DNA of 64,000 nucleotides from Litchfieldella qijiaojingensis (GCF_014651875.1 NZ_BMXS01000012.1:62001-126000), one strand, 5' to 3'. Shown: positions 28,906-38,349, numbered from the stretch's first letter. A program made the numbers and translations. Notes: a model not told the origin generated them from the letters alone.

Positions 28906-30810
28906 TCAGGTGGTCAGCAGCGCATTGAGCCGCTTGACATAGGCCGCCGGATCGTCGAGATGGCCACCCTCGGCAATGATCGCCTGATCGAGCAGGATCC
29001 TTGCCAGATCGGCGAAAGCCTCGCCTTCGGCGCCTTCGAGGCGGCTGATCAGGGCATGATCGGGGTTGAGCTCGAGGATCGGCTTGACCTCGGGCAGTTT
29101 CTGGCCGGCTGCCTCCATGATACGCCGCATCTGGAAGCCCATCTCATTCTCCGGCAACACCACGCAGGCCGGTGAGTCGGTCAGGCGGTGGGTAACCTTG
29201 ACTTCCTGCACATCTTCGCCCAAAGCTTCCTTGACCCGCTTGACCAGGTCTTCCTTGGCCTTGGCGGTTTCTTCCTGAGCCTTCTTCTCTTCCTCGCCCT
29301 CGATTTCGCCAAGATCGAGCTCACCCTTGGCCACATCGACGAAGTGCTTGCCTTCGAACTCGGTAAGATGGCTCATCAGCCACTCATCGATACGGTCGGA
29401 CAGCAACAGCACCTCGATGCCTTTCTTGCGGAAGATCTCCAGGTGCGGGCTATGTTTGGCCGCATTGAAGCTGTCGGCAACGATGTAGTAGATCTTTTCC
29501 TGACCTTCTTTCATGCGCGACACGTAATCGGCCAGCGACTGATCCTGGGTAGCGCTGTCGGTATGAGTGGTGGCGAAGCGCAGCAGACCGGCGATCTTGT
29601 CGCGGTTGGCATAGTCTTCCGCCGGACCTTCCTTGAGCACCGTACCAAAGGTATTCCAGAAGCTCTGGTACTGCTCCTTGTCCTTGGCCAGCTTCTTCAA
29701 CATGTCCAGCGCACGCTTGGTCAGCGCCGCCTTCATCTTGTCGACCTGCGGATCCTGCTGCAGCAATTCGCGGGAGATGTTCAGCGACAGGTCCTTGGTG
29801 TCCACCACGCCCTTGATGAAACGCAGGTAGAGCGGCAGGAACTGCTCGGCGTCGTCCATGATGAATACCCGCTGCACGTAGAGCTTGAGGCCACGGGCAC
29901 CATCGCGCTCGTAGAGATCGAAGGGCGCACGGCTCGGGACGTACAACAGGCTGGTGTACTCCAGCTTGCCTTCGACCTTGTTGTGACTCCAGGTCAGCGG
30001 ATCGGAGAAGTCATGGGCCACGTGCTTGTAGAACGCCTTGTATTCGTCGTCGCTGATCTCCGACTTGGGCCGAACCCACAGCGCGGTGGCCTCGTTGACG
30101 GTCTCCCAGCTTGTTTTTTCGGTGCCGGGAATCTCCTTGCCGTCGTCGTCCCGCTCAGCCTCGACACGAGGCATGCGGACCGGCACTTCGATATGGTCGG
30201 AATATTTGCGTACCAAGCTCTTGAGCCGGAACTCGTCGGCAAACTCCTTGGCGTCTTTCTTCAGGTGCAGCACGATCTCGGTACCCCGGGCATCGCGCGG
30301 GATATCGGCAATGGTGAACTCGCCCTCGCCCTTCGAGCGCCATTCGACGCCGGCATCATGAGGCAGATCGGCACGCCGAGTGCGCACAGTCACTTCATCG
30401 GCAACGATGAAGCTGGAATAGAAGCCCACCCCGAACTGACCAATCAGCTTGGCGTCCTTCTGCTGCTCGCCGGAAAGTTGCTTGAGGAACTCAGCGGTTC
30501 CACTCCTGGCGATGGTTCCAAGGTTGGTGATCACATCCTCGCGGCTCATGCCGATGCCGTTATCGCGCACGGTCACGGTGCCAGCCTTGGCATCATGCTC
30601 GATTTCGATGCGCAACTCGCTGTCACCCTCGTACAGCGCATCGTTGTCGAGCGCCTGGTAACGCAGCTTGTCGCAGGCATCGGCACCATTGGAAATCAGC
30701 TCACGCAGAAAAATCTCCCGGTTGGAATACAGGGAGTGGATCATCAAGTGCAGAAGCTGTTTGACCTCGGTCTGAAAGCCTAAGGTTTCTTCGTGGGTGG
30801 CAGTGGTCAT
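28906..30810 (-). CDS. htpG: Chaperone protein HtpG (Hsp90)
   Basis: 634 residues, full length. The N-terminal GHKL ATPase domain shows [25 protein letters not shown] and [15 protein letters not shown]. The middle domain contains [15 protein letters not shown] and the C-terminal domain serves dimerisation. A cytosolic ATP-dependent chaperone. Upstream stands a near-perfect sigma-32 promoter (30890-30917) and downstream a strong terminator, so the gene is a single heat-inducible unit. Confidence 0.97.
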   Translation of the reverse strand: MTTATHEETLGFQTEVKQLLHLMIHSLYSNREIFLRELISNGADACDKLRYQALDNDALYEGDSELRIEIEHDAKAGTVTVRDNGIGMSREDVITNLGTIARSGTAEFLKQLSGEQQKDAKLIGQFGVGFYSSFIVADEVTVRTRRADLPHDAGVEWRSKGEGEFTIADIPRDARGTEIVLHLKKDAKEFADEFRLKSLVRKYSDHIEVPVRMPRVEAERDDDGKEIPGTEKTSWETVNEATALWVRPKSEISDDEYKAFYKHVAHDFSDPLTWSHNKVEGKLEYTSLLYVPSRAPFDLYERDGARGLKLYVQRVFIMDDAEQFLPLYLRFIKGVVDTKDLSLNISRELLQQDPQVDKMKAALTKRALDMLKKLAKDKEQYQSFWNTFGTVLKEGPAEDYANRDKIAGLLRFATTHTDSATQDQSLADYVSRMKEGQEKIYYIVADSFNAAKHSPHLEIFRKKGIEVLLLSDRIDEWLMSHLTEFEGKHFVDVAKGELDLGEIEGEEEKKAQEETAKAKEDLVKRVKEALGEDVQEVKVTHRLTDSPACVVLPENEMGFQMRRIMEAAGQKLPEVKPILELNPDHALISRLEGAEGEAFADLARILLDQAIIAEGGHLDDPAAYVKRLNALLTT

Positions 30811-30889
30811 GGAACAAGGCCCTCATCGATCACGACAGTTGTCGACGCTCCACTCGAGCGAGCGTCGGTCTCTAAAAAACGTGTTCGAA

Positions 30890-30917
30890 ATATGGGGCCC
30901 GATGCCGGCTTTTCAAG
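30890..30917 (-). promoter_or_regulatory. Sigma-32 (heat-shock) promoter of htpG
   Basis: On the minus strand CTTGAAA is followed after 13 bases by CCCCATAT, matching the RpoH consensus (CTTGAAA, then CCCCATNT) in sequence and spacing. The start site would be about 70 bases upstream of the htpG ATG. Confidence 0.85.
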
Positions 30918-30982
30918 CATGGGCCGGGCCAGCGCTATCCGCCGCCAGGCATGGGTGGCAATCGTCGAAGCTCGCCAGGGTA

Positions 30983-31300
30983 TCACGGCACCTCCTCCTT
31001 CCAGGCGCGGTATTCCTCCAGGCGTCGATCGACCCGGGTCAACAGCCAGCCAACAATCACCGCATCGTCCAGCCAGCCTGTCAGCAGGATGACATCGGGA
31101 ATCAGGTCGAACGGCATCACCAGATAGGCCAGTGCCAACCCCATCCAACCGAAAGCGGACCACGGCACTGGTGCATAGCGGCGCAACACCACGTCGCGTG
31201 TCATGGGCACGAATAACCGCAAAGCGCGAACGATACCTTGCAGCGCCCAACCTCGACGGCGTAGGCGGCCGAACCAGGTACTGTGCAACCACTTCGCCAT
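30983..31300 (-). CDS. YkvA/DUF1232 family membrane protein
   Basis: 105 residues. The DUF1232 core is recognisable as the hydrophobic AYLVMPFDLIPDVI followed by a second helix with GWLDDAVIVGWLL. The N-terminus is basic. Members are small inner-membrane or membrane-associated proteins of unknown function. The ATG at 31300 fits family starts. It is divergent from slt. Confidence 0.8.
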   Translation of the reverse strand: MAKWLHSTWFGRLRRRGWALQGIVRALRLFVPMTRDVVLRRYAPVPWSAFGWMGLALAYLVMPFDLIPDVILLTGWLDDAVIVGWLLTRVDRRLEEYRAWKEEVP

Positions 31301-31449
31301 ATACGTCTCCCGGCAATGCCAATCCGCCAAATCAGTATAACTACCCGCATGGGAGGAAACACTGTCGGCCCATGGCGACACTACTCAAATGCCTCGTCAT
31401 CGGCGAGGATGAGCAGGTTTGTGACCCGCAACCCCGGAGGCATGTCGCC

Positions 31450-33402
31450 ATGCGCCAACTGTCCATCGCCCGACGCCTCAGCGCTCTGTTTTTGGCCCTA
31501 TCACTCAATCTGTCATTGGCCGCCACGAGCCAGGCCAGTGACAGCGCCATGCGCGAGGCACTGGATGCGGCCCGCAACCAACAATGGGACAAGGTCGACC
31601 AGACCGCCATCGACGGCCACCTCCTGGCGGGCTACGTTGACTATCACCGGCTGCGTGGACGTTTACCCTATGCCGAGCCCAGCGAGGTGCTGGCGTTCAT
31701 CGAACGACATGCCGATTCCCCATTGAGTGAGTGGATGCGCGGTCAGGCCATTTCACGCTATGGCGATGCCGGGCGCTATGGCAGCCTTTTGGCGATCAGC
31801 GACGGCGAACCCGATGGTGTCGAGCGCCAATGCCATTACTACACCGCATTGCTGGGTTCCGATCCAGACAAGGCCGCCGAGGGGGGACGCAAGCTATGGC
31901 ATGTCGGCCAGTCCCAACCCTCGGCATGCGACACCCTGTTCGACACCTTGCGTGCCAAGGGCGCCATCAGCGATCAGGACGTATGGGAGCGCATGATGCT
32001 CGCCTGGCAGTCAGGCGAATCGGGGTTGATGAATTATCTCGGTCGCCAACTCGGCAACGAATGGCAGGGGGCACTCGCTGCCGTGGAACGACTGCGGCGT
32101 GATTTCGCTGCCGTGACCCGGGTTCCGGCCCGAGTCGGCCCACAAGGACGTGGCAGCGGCGCCATGTTCGCAGCGGCCATGCACGGTTTCACCCGCGCCG
32201 ATACCGAAGCGGCTCTGGAAGCCTGGCGCAAGATCGCCCCTCACCTGGAGATCGACTCCGAGTATCGCCACGCTATCGAGCACGACCTGGCCTTCTACTC
32301 CATGGTGCGCGAAGTTCGCAACAATCGTGGCTGGGTCGATGAAGCGCTGCCACGCCTGGCCGATGCCGACCTGCTGGAACTGCGTGTTCGCCGAGCGCTT
32401 GCCGAGCGCGACTGGCGAGGCGTGATCGACTGGGTTCACATGATGCCCGACGAGCCTCGCCAGGAAGCGCGCTGGCAATATTGGTTGGGACGGGCACTGG
32501 AACAGCTCGGAGATCAGCAGACCGCCAACCAGGCATATGCCGCCGCAGCCGACGAACGCAGCTTTTTCGGCTTCGCCGCCGCCGACCGTCTTGGCCAACC
32601 CTACTCCTTGAATCTCGAACGCGCTGGCTTCAACGAGGAGTATCGGCGTGAAGTGGAACAATGGCCCGTCGTTCAGCGCACCGAGGCACTGATGCGCATT
32701 GGCGAACAAGGGCTGGCCAACAGCGAATGGTACACCGCCGTGGCCCGTGCCAGCGAGGGAGAGGCCAGGGCACTCGCCGATTATGCCCTGCGCCGCGGCT
32801 GGTATGCCAAGCTGGTGCAGACCACCATTACCGCGGGCATGTGGGATGCCTTGGATTGGCGCTTTCCCCAAGCCTATCGTGACTTGTTCCTGAAATGGGG
32901 CAATGCCACCGGTGTCGATCCCTATCTGCTGATGGGCATCGCACGGCGCGAGAGCGCCTACAACGCCGACGTGCTCTCGCCGGCGGGCGCACGCGGCTTG
33001 ATGCAACTGATGCCAGCTACCGCCACCTTGGTCAGCCGCAAGCTGGGGATCGCCGATCCCGGTCCCTATGGCGTGCTGGATCCAGATGTCAACATTCGCC
33101 TGGGCAGCACCTATATCCGTGACATGCTCGATCGCTACCGGGGCAATCGGCTGGCCGCAACCGCTGCCTATAATGCTGGCCCCGGACGAGTCGACCGCTG
33201 GCTGCGGGAAGCCAACCAGGAATTCGACCTGTTCGTCGAGAGTATCCCCTATCACGAGACACGCAACTACGTACAAGCTGTCATGAGTTACCGCGTGATC
33301 TTCGAGAGTCTGGCCAACGGTGGAGATACTGCAGACGTGGCCATGCTCAGCGCGGACGAGACCAACGGACGCTACAACGCCTCGCTGCTGGCGCGCAACT
33401 GA
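31450..33402 (+). CDS. slt: Soluble lytic murein transglycosylase (Slt70 type)
   Basis: 650 residues. A signal peptide (LSALFLALSLNLSLA, cleavage near SQA) precedes the long alpha-superhelical U/L domains (about 40-460) and the C-terminal SLT goose-lysozyme domain with catalytic Glu501 in RRESAYN, GARGLMQLMPATA and ATAAYNAGPGRV. It cleaves murein to 1,6-anhydromuropeptides in the periplasm. The ATG at 31450 with GGAGG 9 bases upstream gives a standard signal peptide; the frame is open further upstream without family similarity. Confidence 0.94.
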   Translation: MRQLSIARRLSALFLALSLNLSLAATSQASDSAMREALDAARNQQWDKVDQTAIDGHLLAGYVDYHRLRGRLPYAEPSEVLAFIERHADSPLSEWMRGQAISRYGDAGRYGSLLAISDGEPDGVERQCHYYTALLGSDPDKAAEGGRKLWHVGQSQPSACDTLFDTLRAKGAISDQDVWERMMLAWQSGESGLMNYLGRQLGNEWQGALAAVERLRRDFAAVTRVPARVGPQGRGSGAMFAAAMHGFTRADTEAALEAWRKIAPHLEIDSEYRHAIEHDLAFYSMVREVRNNRGWVDEALPRLADADLLELRVRRALAERDWRGVIDWVHMMPDEPRQEARWQYWLGRALEQLGDQQTANQAYAAAADERSFFGFAAADRLGQPYSLNLERAGFNEEYRREVEQWPVVQRTEALMRIGEQGLANSEWYTAVARASEGEARALADYALRRGWYAKLVQTTITAGMWDALDWRFPQAYRDLFLKWGNATGVDPYLLMGIARRESAYNADVLSPAGARGLMQLMPATATLVSRKLGIADPGPYGVLDPDVNIRLGSTYIRDMLDRYRGNRLAATAAYNAGPGRVDRWLREANQEFDLFVESIPYHETRNYVQAVMSYRVIFESLANGGDTADVAMLSADETNGRYNASLLARN

Positions 33403-33404
33403 TC

Positions 33405-33440
33405 AAGCCAGGCCCTCCGCATGTCGGGGGGCCTGGTCCT
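33405..33440 (+). terminator. Hairpin after slt, possibly bidirectional
   Basis: CCAGGCCCTCCG (33408-33419) pairs with CGGGGGGCCTGG (33425-33436), one mismatch, loop CATGT. It lies between the convergent slt and LysE-family genes. No clear T-tract, so termination is probable but not certain. Confidence 0.55.
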
Positions 33441-33451
33441 GGTCCAAGACA

Positions 33452-34096
33452 TCAAGCTGGCCGCTGCTCCAGTGCCAGCTTGCAACCGAAGCCGATCATT
33501 ACCGCGCCGGTGGCCCCGTCCAGGCTGCGTGACACCCAGCGCTTGGCCAGCCATTTCCCGGCACTACCCACCATCAGGGCGATCGCGATCTGCCAGATAT
33601 TGGCGATCACGAAGTGCACGCCGGCCAGCCACAACGATTTGGCCAAGGCAGGATCACCAGGGGCAATAAACTGCGGCAAGAAGGCCATGTAGAAGACCAC
33701 GGTCTTGGGATTGAGCACATTGGACAAGAAGCCCTCGCGAAGGGGAACCCAAGCCGATACCTGCGACTGCCCTCCAACGACACTGGCGACCGGCAACGGC
33801 AAGCCGCGGCGCGCGCTCAGCAGGCTCTGGATACCCAACCAGATCAAGTACCCCGCCCCAACCAGCTTGAGCACCCCGAATGCCCAAGCCGACTGCAACA
33901 GAATGATCGAGATCCCAAGCGCCGATACAGTCGCGTGCACGAACAAACCACTACAGATCGCCACGCTGGTAAGCGCGCCATCGCGCATCCCGCCTCGCGT
34001 GGTGTTGCGGATCACCAGCAGGGTATCCACCCCCGGGCTCATGGTCAGCAACGTGATGGCTATCAGAAAAGGCCAAAATTGAGCGTCCAGGAACAT
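33452..34096 (-). CDS. LysE/RhtB family amino acid exporter
   Basis: 214 residues with six membrane segments. The N-terminal LLTMSPGVDTLLVIRNT and the central GFLSNVLNPKTVVFYMAFLPQF are hallmarks of the RhtB/LysE family. Such proteins export homoserine, threonine, lysine or other amino acids by proton antiport. ATG at 34096 with GGGAGG upstream. Convergent with slt. Substrate unknown. Confidence 0.9.
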   Translation of the reverse strand: MFLDAQFWPFLIAITLLTMSPGVDTLLVIRNTTRGGMRDGALTSVAICSGLFVHATVSALGISIILLQSAWAFGVLKLVGAGYLIWLGIQSLLSARRGLPLPVASVVGGQSQVSAWVPLREGFLSNVLNPKTVVFYMAFLPQFIAPGDPALAKSLWLAGVHFVIANIWQIAIALMVGSAGKWLAKRWVSRSLDGATGAVMIGFGCKLALEQRPA

Positions 34097-34117
34097 CGCC
34101 CCTCCCAGATAAACGAA

Positions 34118-34540
34118 TCAGGAAAAAATCCCGCGCTTGGCATGCTTAATGGAAATCTGATCATTGAGCGTCCAGAAGTCATAGAGCACCCCGAGTCCCA
34201 ACAAGCCAAGCGTCAGCAGATACACGAGCCCGGTCCCCCACTTGCCCATGTAGAAGCGGTGAATGCCGAAGACGCCCAGGAAGGTCAACAGCAACCAGGC
34301 AAGCGAGTAATCGATGGGCCCAGCCTGGAAGCGCAGGTCCGCCTGGCGATCCATGGCCGGAATCAGGAACAGGTCGATCAACCAGCCGACACCCAGCAGG
34401 CCGAGCGTGAAGAACCAGATGGTGCCTGTCACCGGCTTGCCAAAATAGAAGCGATGAGCCCCCAGAAAGCCGAAGATCCACAGCAGGTAGCCGATCAGTT
34501 TGCTGTGCGTGTCGTTGGGTGCCGTACTCAGTGTCACCAT
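34118..34540 (-). CDS. Double TM2-domain protein
   Basis: 140 residues containing two successive TM2 modules, each with two helices and the signature GxHRFYxGK: FGFLGAHRFYFGK near residue 25 and LGVFGIHRFYMGK near residue 90. The ATG at 34540 lies 5 bases after AGGAG. TM2 proteins are of unknown function; the tandem arrangement gives four helices. It is 21 bases upstream of the LysE gene on the same strand and may share its transcript. Confidence 0.8.
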   Translation of the reverse strand: MVTLSTAPNDTHSKLIGYLLWIFGFLGAHRFYFGKPVTGTIWFFTLGLLGVGWLIDLFLIPAMDRQADLRFQAGPIDYSLAWLLLTFLGVFGIHRFYMGKWGTGLVYLLTLGLLGLGVLYDFWTLNDQISIKHAKRGIFS

Positions 34541-34546
34541 GGCCAC

Positions 34547-34891
34547 TCCTATTGGTTGATCTAAAAGGCGTTCCCTCCCGCCGCCGCCACCGATGGCGTC
34601 ACGTGCACCGCTCCCAGGTCGACTTTCTGGACGAGCCCGGTTTTTCCATCTAAAGTGATTTGGCGGGCATCAATAGGGGATGCAATAGCGCCTATCTTGA
34701 CGCAACCAAGCCCCTGATGCATCATCCGCTGCGTTGGTTTGCAAGTAGAAAGACGTCAGTTGTTGATCGATCCCTTCGAGACTCCCAGTGCGCCTTCCTT
34801 CTTTGCCTTACCCACGCACTACGGGCTTCAAGGCATTGGCAAGGCCTATGCCGGCCCAGCACCATCATTTAGTTAGTTAAGGAAATCGACA
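34547..34891. other. Intergenic region and long leader of the cold-shock gene
   Basis: No gene seen in these 345 bases. The second half is pyrimidine-rich in places (CCTTCCTTCTTTGCC at about 34791) and lies directly before the cold-shock gene, matching the long untranslated leaders that fold differently at low temperature in cspA-type genes. A TTGACG at about 34697 could be a -35 element, but I see no convincing -10. Confidence 0.4.
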
Positions 34892-35098
34892 ATGGCAACT
34901 GGCACTGTCAAGTGGTTCAACGACACCAAGGGCTACGGCTTCATCTCTCCGGACGACGGCGGTGACGATCTGTTCGCCCACTTCTCCGAAATTCAGGCTG
35001 AAGGCTTCAAGACTCTGCAGGACGGTCAGAAGGTCACCTTCGACGTCACTCAGGGCAAGAAAGGTCTTCAGGCCGCCAACATCAAGGTCGCCAACTAA
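34892..35098 (+). CDS. Cold-shock protein, CspA family
   Basis: 68 residues, a single cold-shock (OB-fold) domain with RNP1 KGYGFIS and RNP2 DLFAHFS. It binds single-stranded RNA/DNA and melts mRNA structure. AAGGAAA lies 7 bases before the ATG. A strong terminator follows at 35159-35185 and a long leader precedes it, so it is a single-gene unit. Confidence 0.96.
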   Translation: MATGTVKWFNDTKGYGFISPDDGGDDLFAHFSEIQAEGFKTLQDGQKVTFDVTQGKKGLQAANIKVAN

Positions 35099-35158
35099 GC
35101 GTTGACGAACGCGAACTCGCCAATTGCCTAAGCGTCATGCATTAAGCAAGTGGTAACG

Positions 35159-35185
35159 AAAAGGTCCACCGCGGTGGACCTTTTT
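35159..35185 (+). terminator. Rho-independent terminator after the cold-shock gene
   Basis: AAGGTCCACC (35161-35170) pairs with GGTGGACCTT (35173-35182), followed by TTTTTCG. AAAA on the left allows weak reverse activity too, toward the convergent lipoprotein gene. Confidence 0.9.
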
Positions 35186-35213
35186 CGTGTCATCCTGACA
35201 AGCAGGCCACACA

Positions 35214-35735
35214 TCATTGCTGCTGGTCTTGAGGCTCCTCCAGCTCTTCGAAATCAGGGTTCTCGGCGGTCGGGTCCTGACGTTCGGCCTCCTCGAACTG
35301 TTTCTCGATCTCACGCTGTGCTTCCTCGAATTGACGCTCGGTCTCCTTCAGGACCTCCTCGATATCGGACTCTGTGGTTTCGCCCGGCATGGCGCTCTGC
35401 TCATCGATCGTACTGGGCTCGCCCAGGGTGTCTTCGGCACTGGGGTCAGGCACTTCGCCTTGTTGCATTGCCGGTTCATCGTCCGTCAAGGTTTCATCAT
35501 CCGCGGAAGATGGCGAGGTAGGCTCGGTGCTTTCTTGTTCTTCGGTCATCGGCTCGGCGTCACTATCTTCTCCTTGCGTTGATACCTCTTCGCCCGATGA
35601 AGCCTCCACGCTTTCCTCGACGCCGTTACCGTTCGCCTCGGCAGCCGTATCGTCATCATCATCGCTACCACATCCCACCACCCCCAAGGACAGGAACAGT
35701 GCCGCGATGAAAGGAATCCAGGGTTTATTCGCCAT
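35214..35735 (-). CDS. Highly acidic putative lipoprotein
   Basis: 173 residues. A type II signal peptide ends in a lipobox-like LGVVGC, followed by a run GSDDDDD. The rest is low-complexity and very rich in Glu/Asp/Gln/Ser. Near 125-155 there are heptad-like repeats (EEAQREIEKQFEEAERQ) that could form a coiled coil. The +2 residue Gly favours outer-membrane sorting. Acid richness fits exposure of exported proteins to high salt. I do not recognise a family. The ATG at 35735 has GGAGAAG upstream. Confidence 0.72.
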   Translation of the reverse strand: MANKPWIPFIAALFLSLGVVGCGSDDDDDTAAEANGNGVEESVEASSGEEVSTQGEDSDAEPMTEEQESTEPTSPSSADDETLTDDEPAMQQGEVPDPSAEDTLGEPSTIDEQSAMPGETTESDIEEVLKETERQFEEAQREIEKQFEEAERQDPTAENPDFEELEEPQDQQQ

Positions 35736-35821
35736 CACATCTTCTCCAGATCATTCATGAAGTCGTCCTGAAATACACGGCGTATTCCAACAGAGCCTGC
35801 TCCTACCCTCAAGCAAAGATC

Positions 35822-36259
35822 TCATTCGCCGATATCTTCATGCCACAGATCGGGGTGCTCACTGATGAAGGTTTCCATCAACGACCGGCAGGTCGGATCA
35901 TCACGCACCTCCAGCTTCACGCCTCTCGACCGAAGGTGTACCTCGTCACCCATGAAGGTTCGGTTCTCACCGATCACCACATGCGGGATGCCATACAACA
36001 CGATAGCTCCGCTACACATCGGGCATGGTGACAAGGTGGTATAGAGCACCGATTCACGATACACCGCCGCCCGCTGGCGGCCAGCATTCTCCAAGGCATC
36101 CATTTCGGCATGCAGCACGACGCTGCCGCGTTGCTGACGTTGATTGTGACCACGACCGATTATGCGACCCCGATGAACCAACACCGAGCCGATCGGCACA
36201 CCCCCCTCGTCCATACCCTTCTTGGCTTCGACAATGGCGGCCTGCATGAATTCATCCAT
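35822..36259 (-). CDS. Cytosine deaminase, yeast Fcy1-like CDA fold
   Basis: 145 residues of the cytidine deaminase superfamily. Zinc ligands His50 (HAEMDA, catalytic Glu52) and Cys79/Cys82 (TLSPCPMCSG) are present. The C-terminal half (LYGIPHVVIGEN and the ending HEDIGE) resembles yeast cytosine deaminase Fcy1 rather than the TadA or guanine deaminase groups or the unrelated bacterial CodA. Likely reaction: cytosine to uracil for pyrimidine salvage. Creatinine or other nucleobase deamination is an alternative. Single gene. Confidence 0.82.
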   Translation of the reverse strand: MDEFMQAAIVEAKKGMDEGGVPIGSVLVHRGRIIGRGHNQRQQRGSVVLHAEMDALENAGRQRAAVYRESVLYTTLSPCPMCSGAIVLYGIPHVVIGENRTFMGDEVHLRSRGVKLEVRDDPTCRSLMETFISEHPDLWHEDIGE

Positions 36260-36282
36260 GGCGTGATTCCTCCAGTTTGGGT

Positions 36283-36711
36283 TCAGGTAGCGAACAACTG
36301 TCCCTCGATATCGCGGAAAGCCTTGAATTCCAGCGCATTACCGCTAGGGTCGAAGAAGAACATGGTGGCCTGCTCACTGGCCTCCCCCTGAAAACGGATG
36401 TAGGGCTCGATCTCGAATTGCACTCCTGCTGCCGTCAGCCGATCCACCAGGGCTTCCCAATCGGCCATCTCCAGTACCACGCCGAAATGCGGCACCGGTA
36501 CGCCATGACCATCCACCGGGTTACGGTGAACGCCCGTCGTGCCTTGACCAAGTGCTGGATTCAGATGGCAGACGAATTGGTGGCCGAACAGGTTGAAATC
36601 GACCCAGCTATCGCTGGAGCGGCCTTCGGGACAGCCCAATAACTCGCCATAGAAACCTCGGGCCTCGTCGAGATCGCGTACCTGCACCGCCAGATGAAAG
36701 GGCGTCAACAT
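36283..36711 (-). CDS. VOC (glyoxalase/dioxygenase) family protein
   Basis: 142 residues with two beta-alpha-beta-beta-beta modules of the vicinal oxygen chelate fold: [22 protein letters not shown] at the start, FGHQFVCHL in the middle and [13 protein letters not shown] near the end. Candidate metal ligands are His6, one central His, and Glu in ALEFK. Functions range from glyoxalase to dioxygenase and resistance proteins; none can be assigned. It lies 23 bases upstream of the deaminase gene on the same strand. Confidence 0.85.
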   Translation of the reverse strand: MLTPFHLAVQVRDLDEARGFYGELLGCPEGRSSDSWVDFNLFGHQFVCHLNPALGQGTTGVHRNPVDGHGVPVPHFGVVLEMADWEALVDRLTAAGVQFEIEPYIRFQGEASEQATMFFFDPSGNALEFKAFRDIEGQLFAT

Positions 36712-36834
36712 GGAATCCTCCTGAATCTCCGTCTATGGATATTACTCACATGACATCATGCCGCTCCCTCATGATGCAGGCCAGCCCGTCTTCCACTCCC
36801 CGGGCGGTCGATCGTCCATGGTGCCAAGGTTCCC

Positions 36835-37536
36835 CTACTCGGCCAGAGGCGCAAGCCGAAACTCCAGCACGCTGTCCTCATGACGCAACCGCTCGGCCAG
36901 CCGACCGAGATTCTGTCGGTCCAGGGTCTGCAGGGTCATGTGATATTCAAAGACAGTACCTCGCTGGACGAGACGATAGCTCAGCGACTTGATACGAAAC
37001 CCCTGCTCCTTGATCAGTGTCCGGACTTGCGCTTCATTGAGTGCCGCATCAATGGAAAAGGCCAGCACATGATCGGCGAAATGCTGACTGGGCATGCGTG
37101 CTTCGGCCCAACGGAACAGCGATAGCGTCACCAACGTGATGACCGTCACCAGGATTGCTGGAAACAGGAAGCCGATACCGTAGAGAATGCCCAGCGACGC
37201 CGTCACCCAGATCGAAGCCGCGGTGGTCAGGCCGCGTACCGTCAAGCCCTCCTTGAAGATCACCCCGGCGCCGAGGAAGCCGATACCGGTCATGATCCCC
37301 TGGGCCATGCGCGTGGGATCGGTATTGATCGCCGCCCTCGGCACGGTCGCCGTGAACCATTGGCCCTGGTGAGTGGCGACTACCATCAAGAGTGCCGATG
37401 CCAGACACACCAGCGCATGGGTGCGAAATCCCGCAGGTCGGCCATGGTAGCTACGCTCCAGGCCAATCAGGCTTCCCGCCAGCCAAGCCGCTCCCAGGTA
37501 AGTCACGATCAGCAGGTGATCCGTCATTGGCGTCAT
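36835..37536 (-). CDS. MgtC/SapB family membrane protein
   Basis: 233 residues. The N-terminal MgtC domain has about five helices and the conserved GSLIGLERSYHGRPAGFRTH, TGIGFLGAGVI and VRGLTTAASIW. The C-terminal soluble domain (about 155-233) is ACT-like. Relatives affect Mg2+ stress survival and ATP synthase activity, mostly known from pathogens. ATG at 37536 has GGGAG upstream but at short spacing; an ATG three codons later is possible. No upstream leader features were recognised. Confidence 0.88.
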   Translation of the reverse strand: MTPMTDHLLIVTYLGAAWLAGSLIGLERSYHGRPAGFRTHALVCLASALLMVVATHQGQWFTATVPRAAINTDPTRMAQGIMTGIGFLGAGVIFKEGLTVRGLTTAASIWVTASLGILYGIGFLFPAILVTVITLVTLSLFRWAEARMPSQHFADHVLAFSIDAALNEAQVRTLIKEQGFRIKSLSYRLVQRGTVFEYHMTLQTLDRQNLGRLAERLRHEDSVLEFRLAPLAE

Positions 37537-37671
37537 CGTCTCCCGGCTTCCATCTTCAAGAATCAATATGGACATAGTAAGAGTTTGTCGACGAAATATC
37601 CCATTTTCCGAATGGAATGCCGACTAACAGACCGAACCTCATTCCCGAAGCCCGGCCTGTCGCACTTCATC

Positions 37672-37702
37672 AGGCCACGGCCGCTTCCTGCGGCCGTGGC
37701 GC
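37672..37702 (-). terminator. Hairpin after the DUF1127 gene
   Basis: GCCACGGCCGC (37674-37684) pairs perfectly with GCGGCCGTGGC (37690-37700) over TTCCT. It starts 4 bases past the stop of the DUF1127 gene. No T-tract, so termination may be inefficient. Confidence 0.6.
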
Positions 37703-37704
37703 CG

Positions 37705-37971
37705 CTAAGCCAGCGATGCTCCGCAGTGCGGACAACATTGCACCTCGCCGCTCAGCCCCTGCTTCTCCGTTTCTGGCTGAGCCGATGCCAATGTCTCCTC
37801 CAGCGATCCGCTCTCGGGGTGGAACGGCACGATCATCCCCTGCTCACGGCGCAAGCCGATATCCCGCAGCAAGTGATCATCGAGATGCGCTACGGCTTGA
37901 TGGCTGCGATGCTCGCGGCATTTCCGAGCCAAGCGATCGAGGACACGCAAAAAACGACTGAACGAGGTCAT
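37705..37971 (-). CDS. DUF1127 (YjiS-like) protein with C-terminal Cys pair
   Basis: 88 residues. The N-terminal 45 residues carry the DUF1127 motif DDHLLRDIGLRRE after an Arg-rich amphipathic helix. Unlike the usual 45-70 residue proteins, it continues to a C-terminal CCPHCGAS that could be a half zinc finger. DUF1127 proteins modulate RNA-related and phosphate/stress functions in alphaproteobacteria; the role here is unknown. Short AAGG-type ribosome-binding site upstream. Confidence 0.75.
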   Translation of the reverse strand: MTSFSRFLRVLDRLARKCREHRSHQAVAHLDDHLLRDIGLRREQGMIVPFHPESGSLEETLASAQPETEKQGLSGEVQCCPHCGASLA

Positions 37972-38103
37972 GACAAGGTCTCCTTGGTGGAGGCCAGGAC
38001 CTTATCGGGGACAGGAGATCGGTGAGGAAATCGGAGGCCGCGGTAAGGTCCGCGGCCGATGAGTCAAACTCGAGAGACAGTCCGCGGGCAAGCATGAGCT
38101 CGC

Positions 38104-38122
38104 ACACCATGTTTCATGGTGT
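38104..38122. promoter_or_regulatory. Perfect palindrome, operator candidate
   Basis: ACACCATG-TTT-CATGGTGT, 8-bp arms with a 3-base centre, 133 bases upstream of the DUF1127 start. Symmetry and size suit a dimeric repressor site; no regulator is identified. Confidence 0.4.
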
Positions 38123-38349
38123 ACAGCCAATTGCTTGATACGCAGCGAATCTGAATCATCATTTCGAGTTTTCGACTATTGATTTGACATTGGTATTGGC
38201 TAATTCAGTCAATACCTTTTCATTAAAAGCACCATTCTTGTTCCAAGTCAAGGAAACGCTGAACAAATCGACGAGTGGACTAGGCGTCCCCGAGTAAACC
38301 GCAAGGCGCACGGAGTACAGAAGCCGGAGCATATGGGGTATATGACGAA

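Noticed and set aside
29188-30783. Long open frame of 531 codons on the plus strand
   Set aside because: Antisense shadow of htpG; no ribosome-binding site and no protein-like domain pattern.
32011-33276. Open frame of 421 codons on the minus strand
   Set aside because: Antisense to slt, whose catalytic domain and signal peptide are clear.
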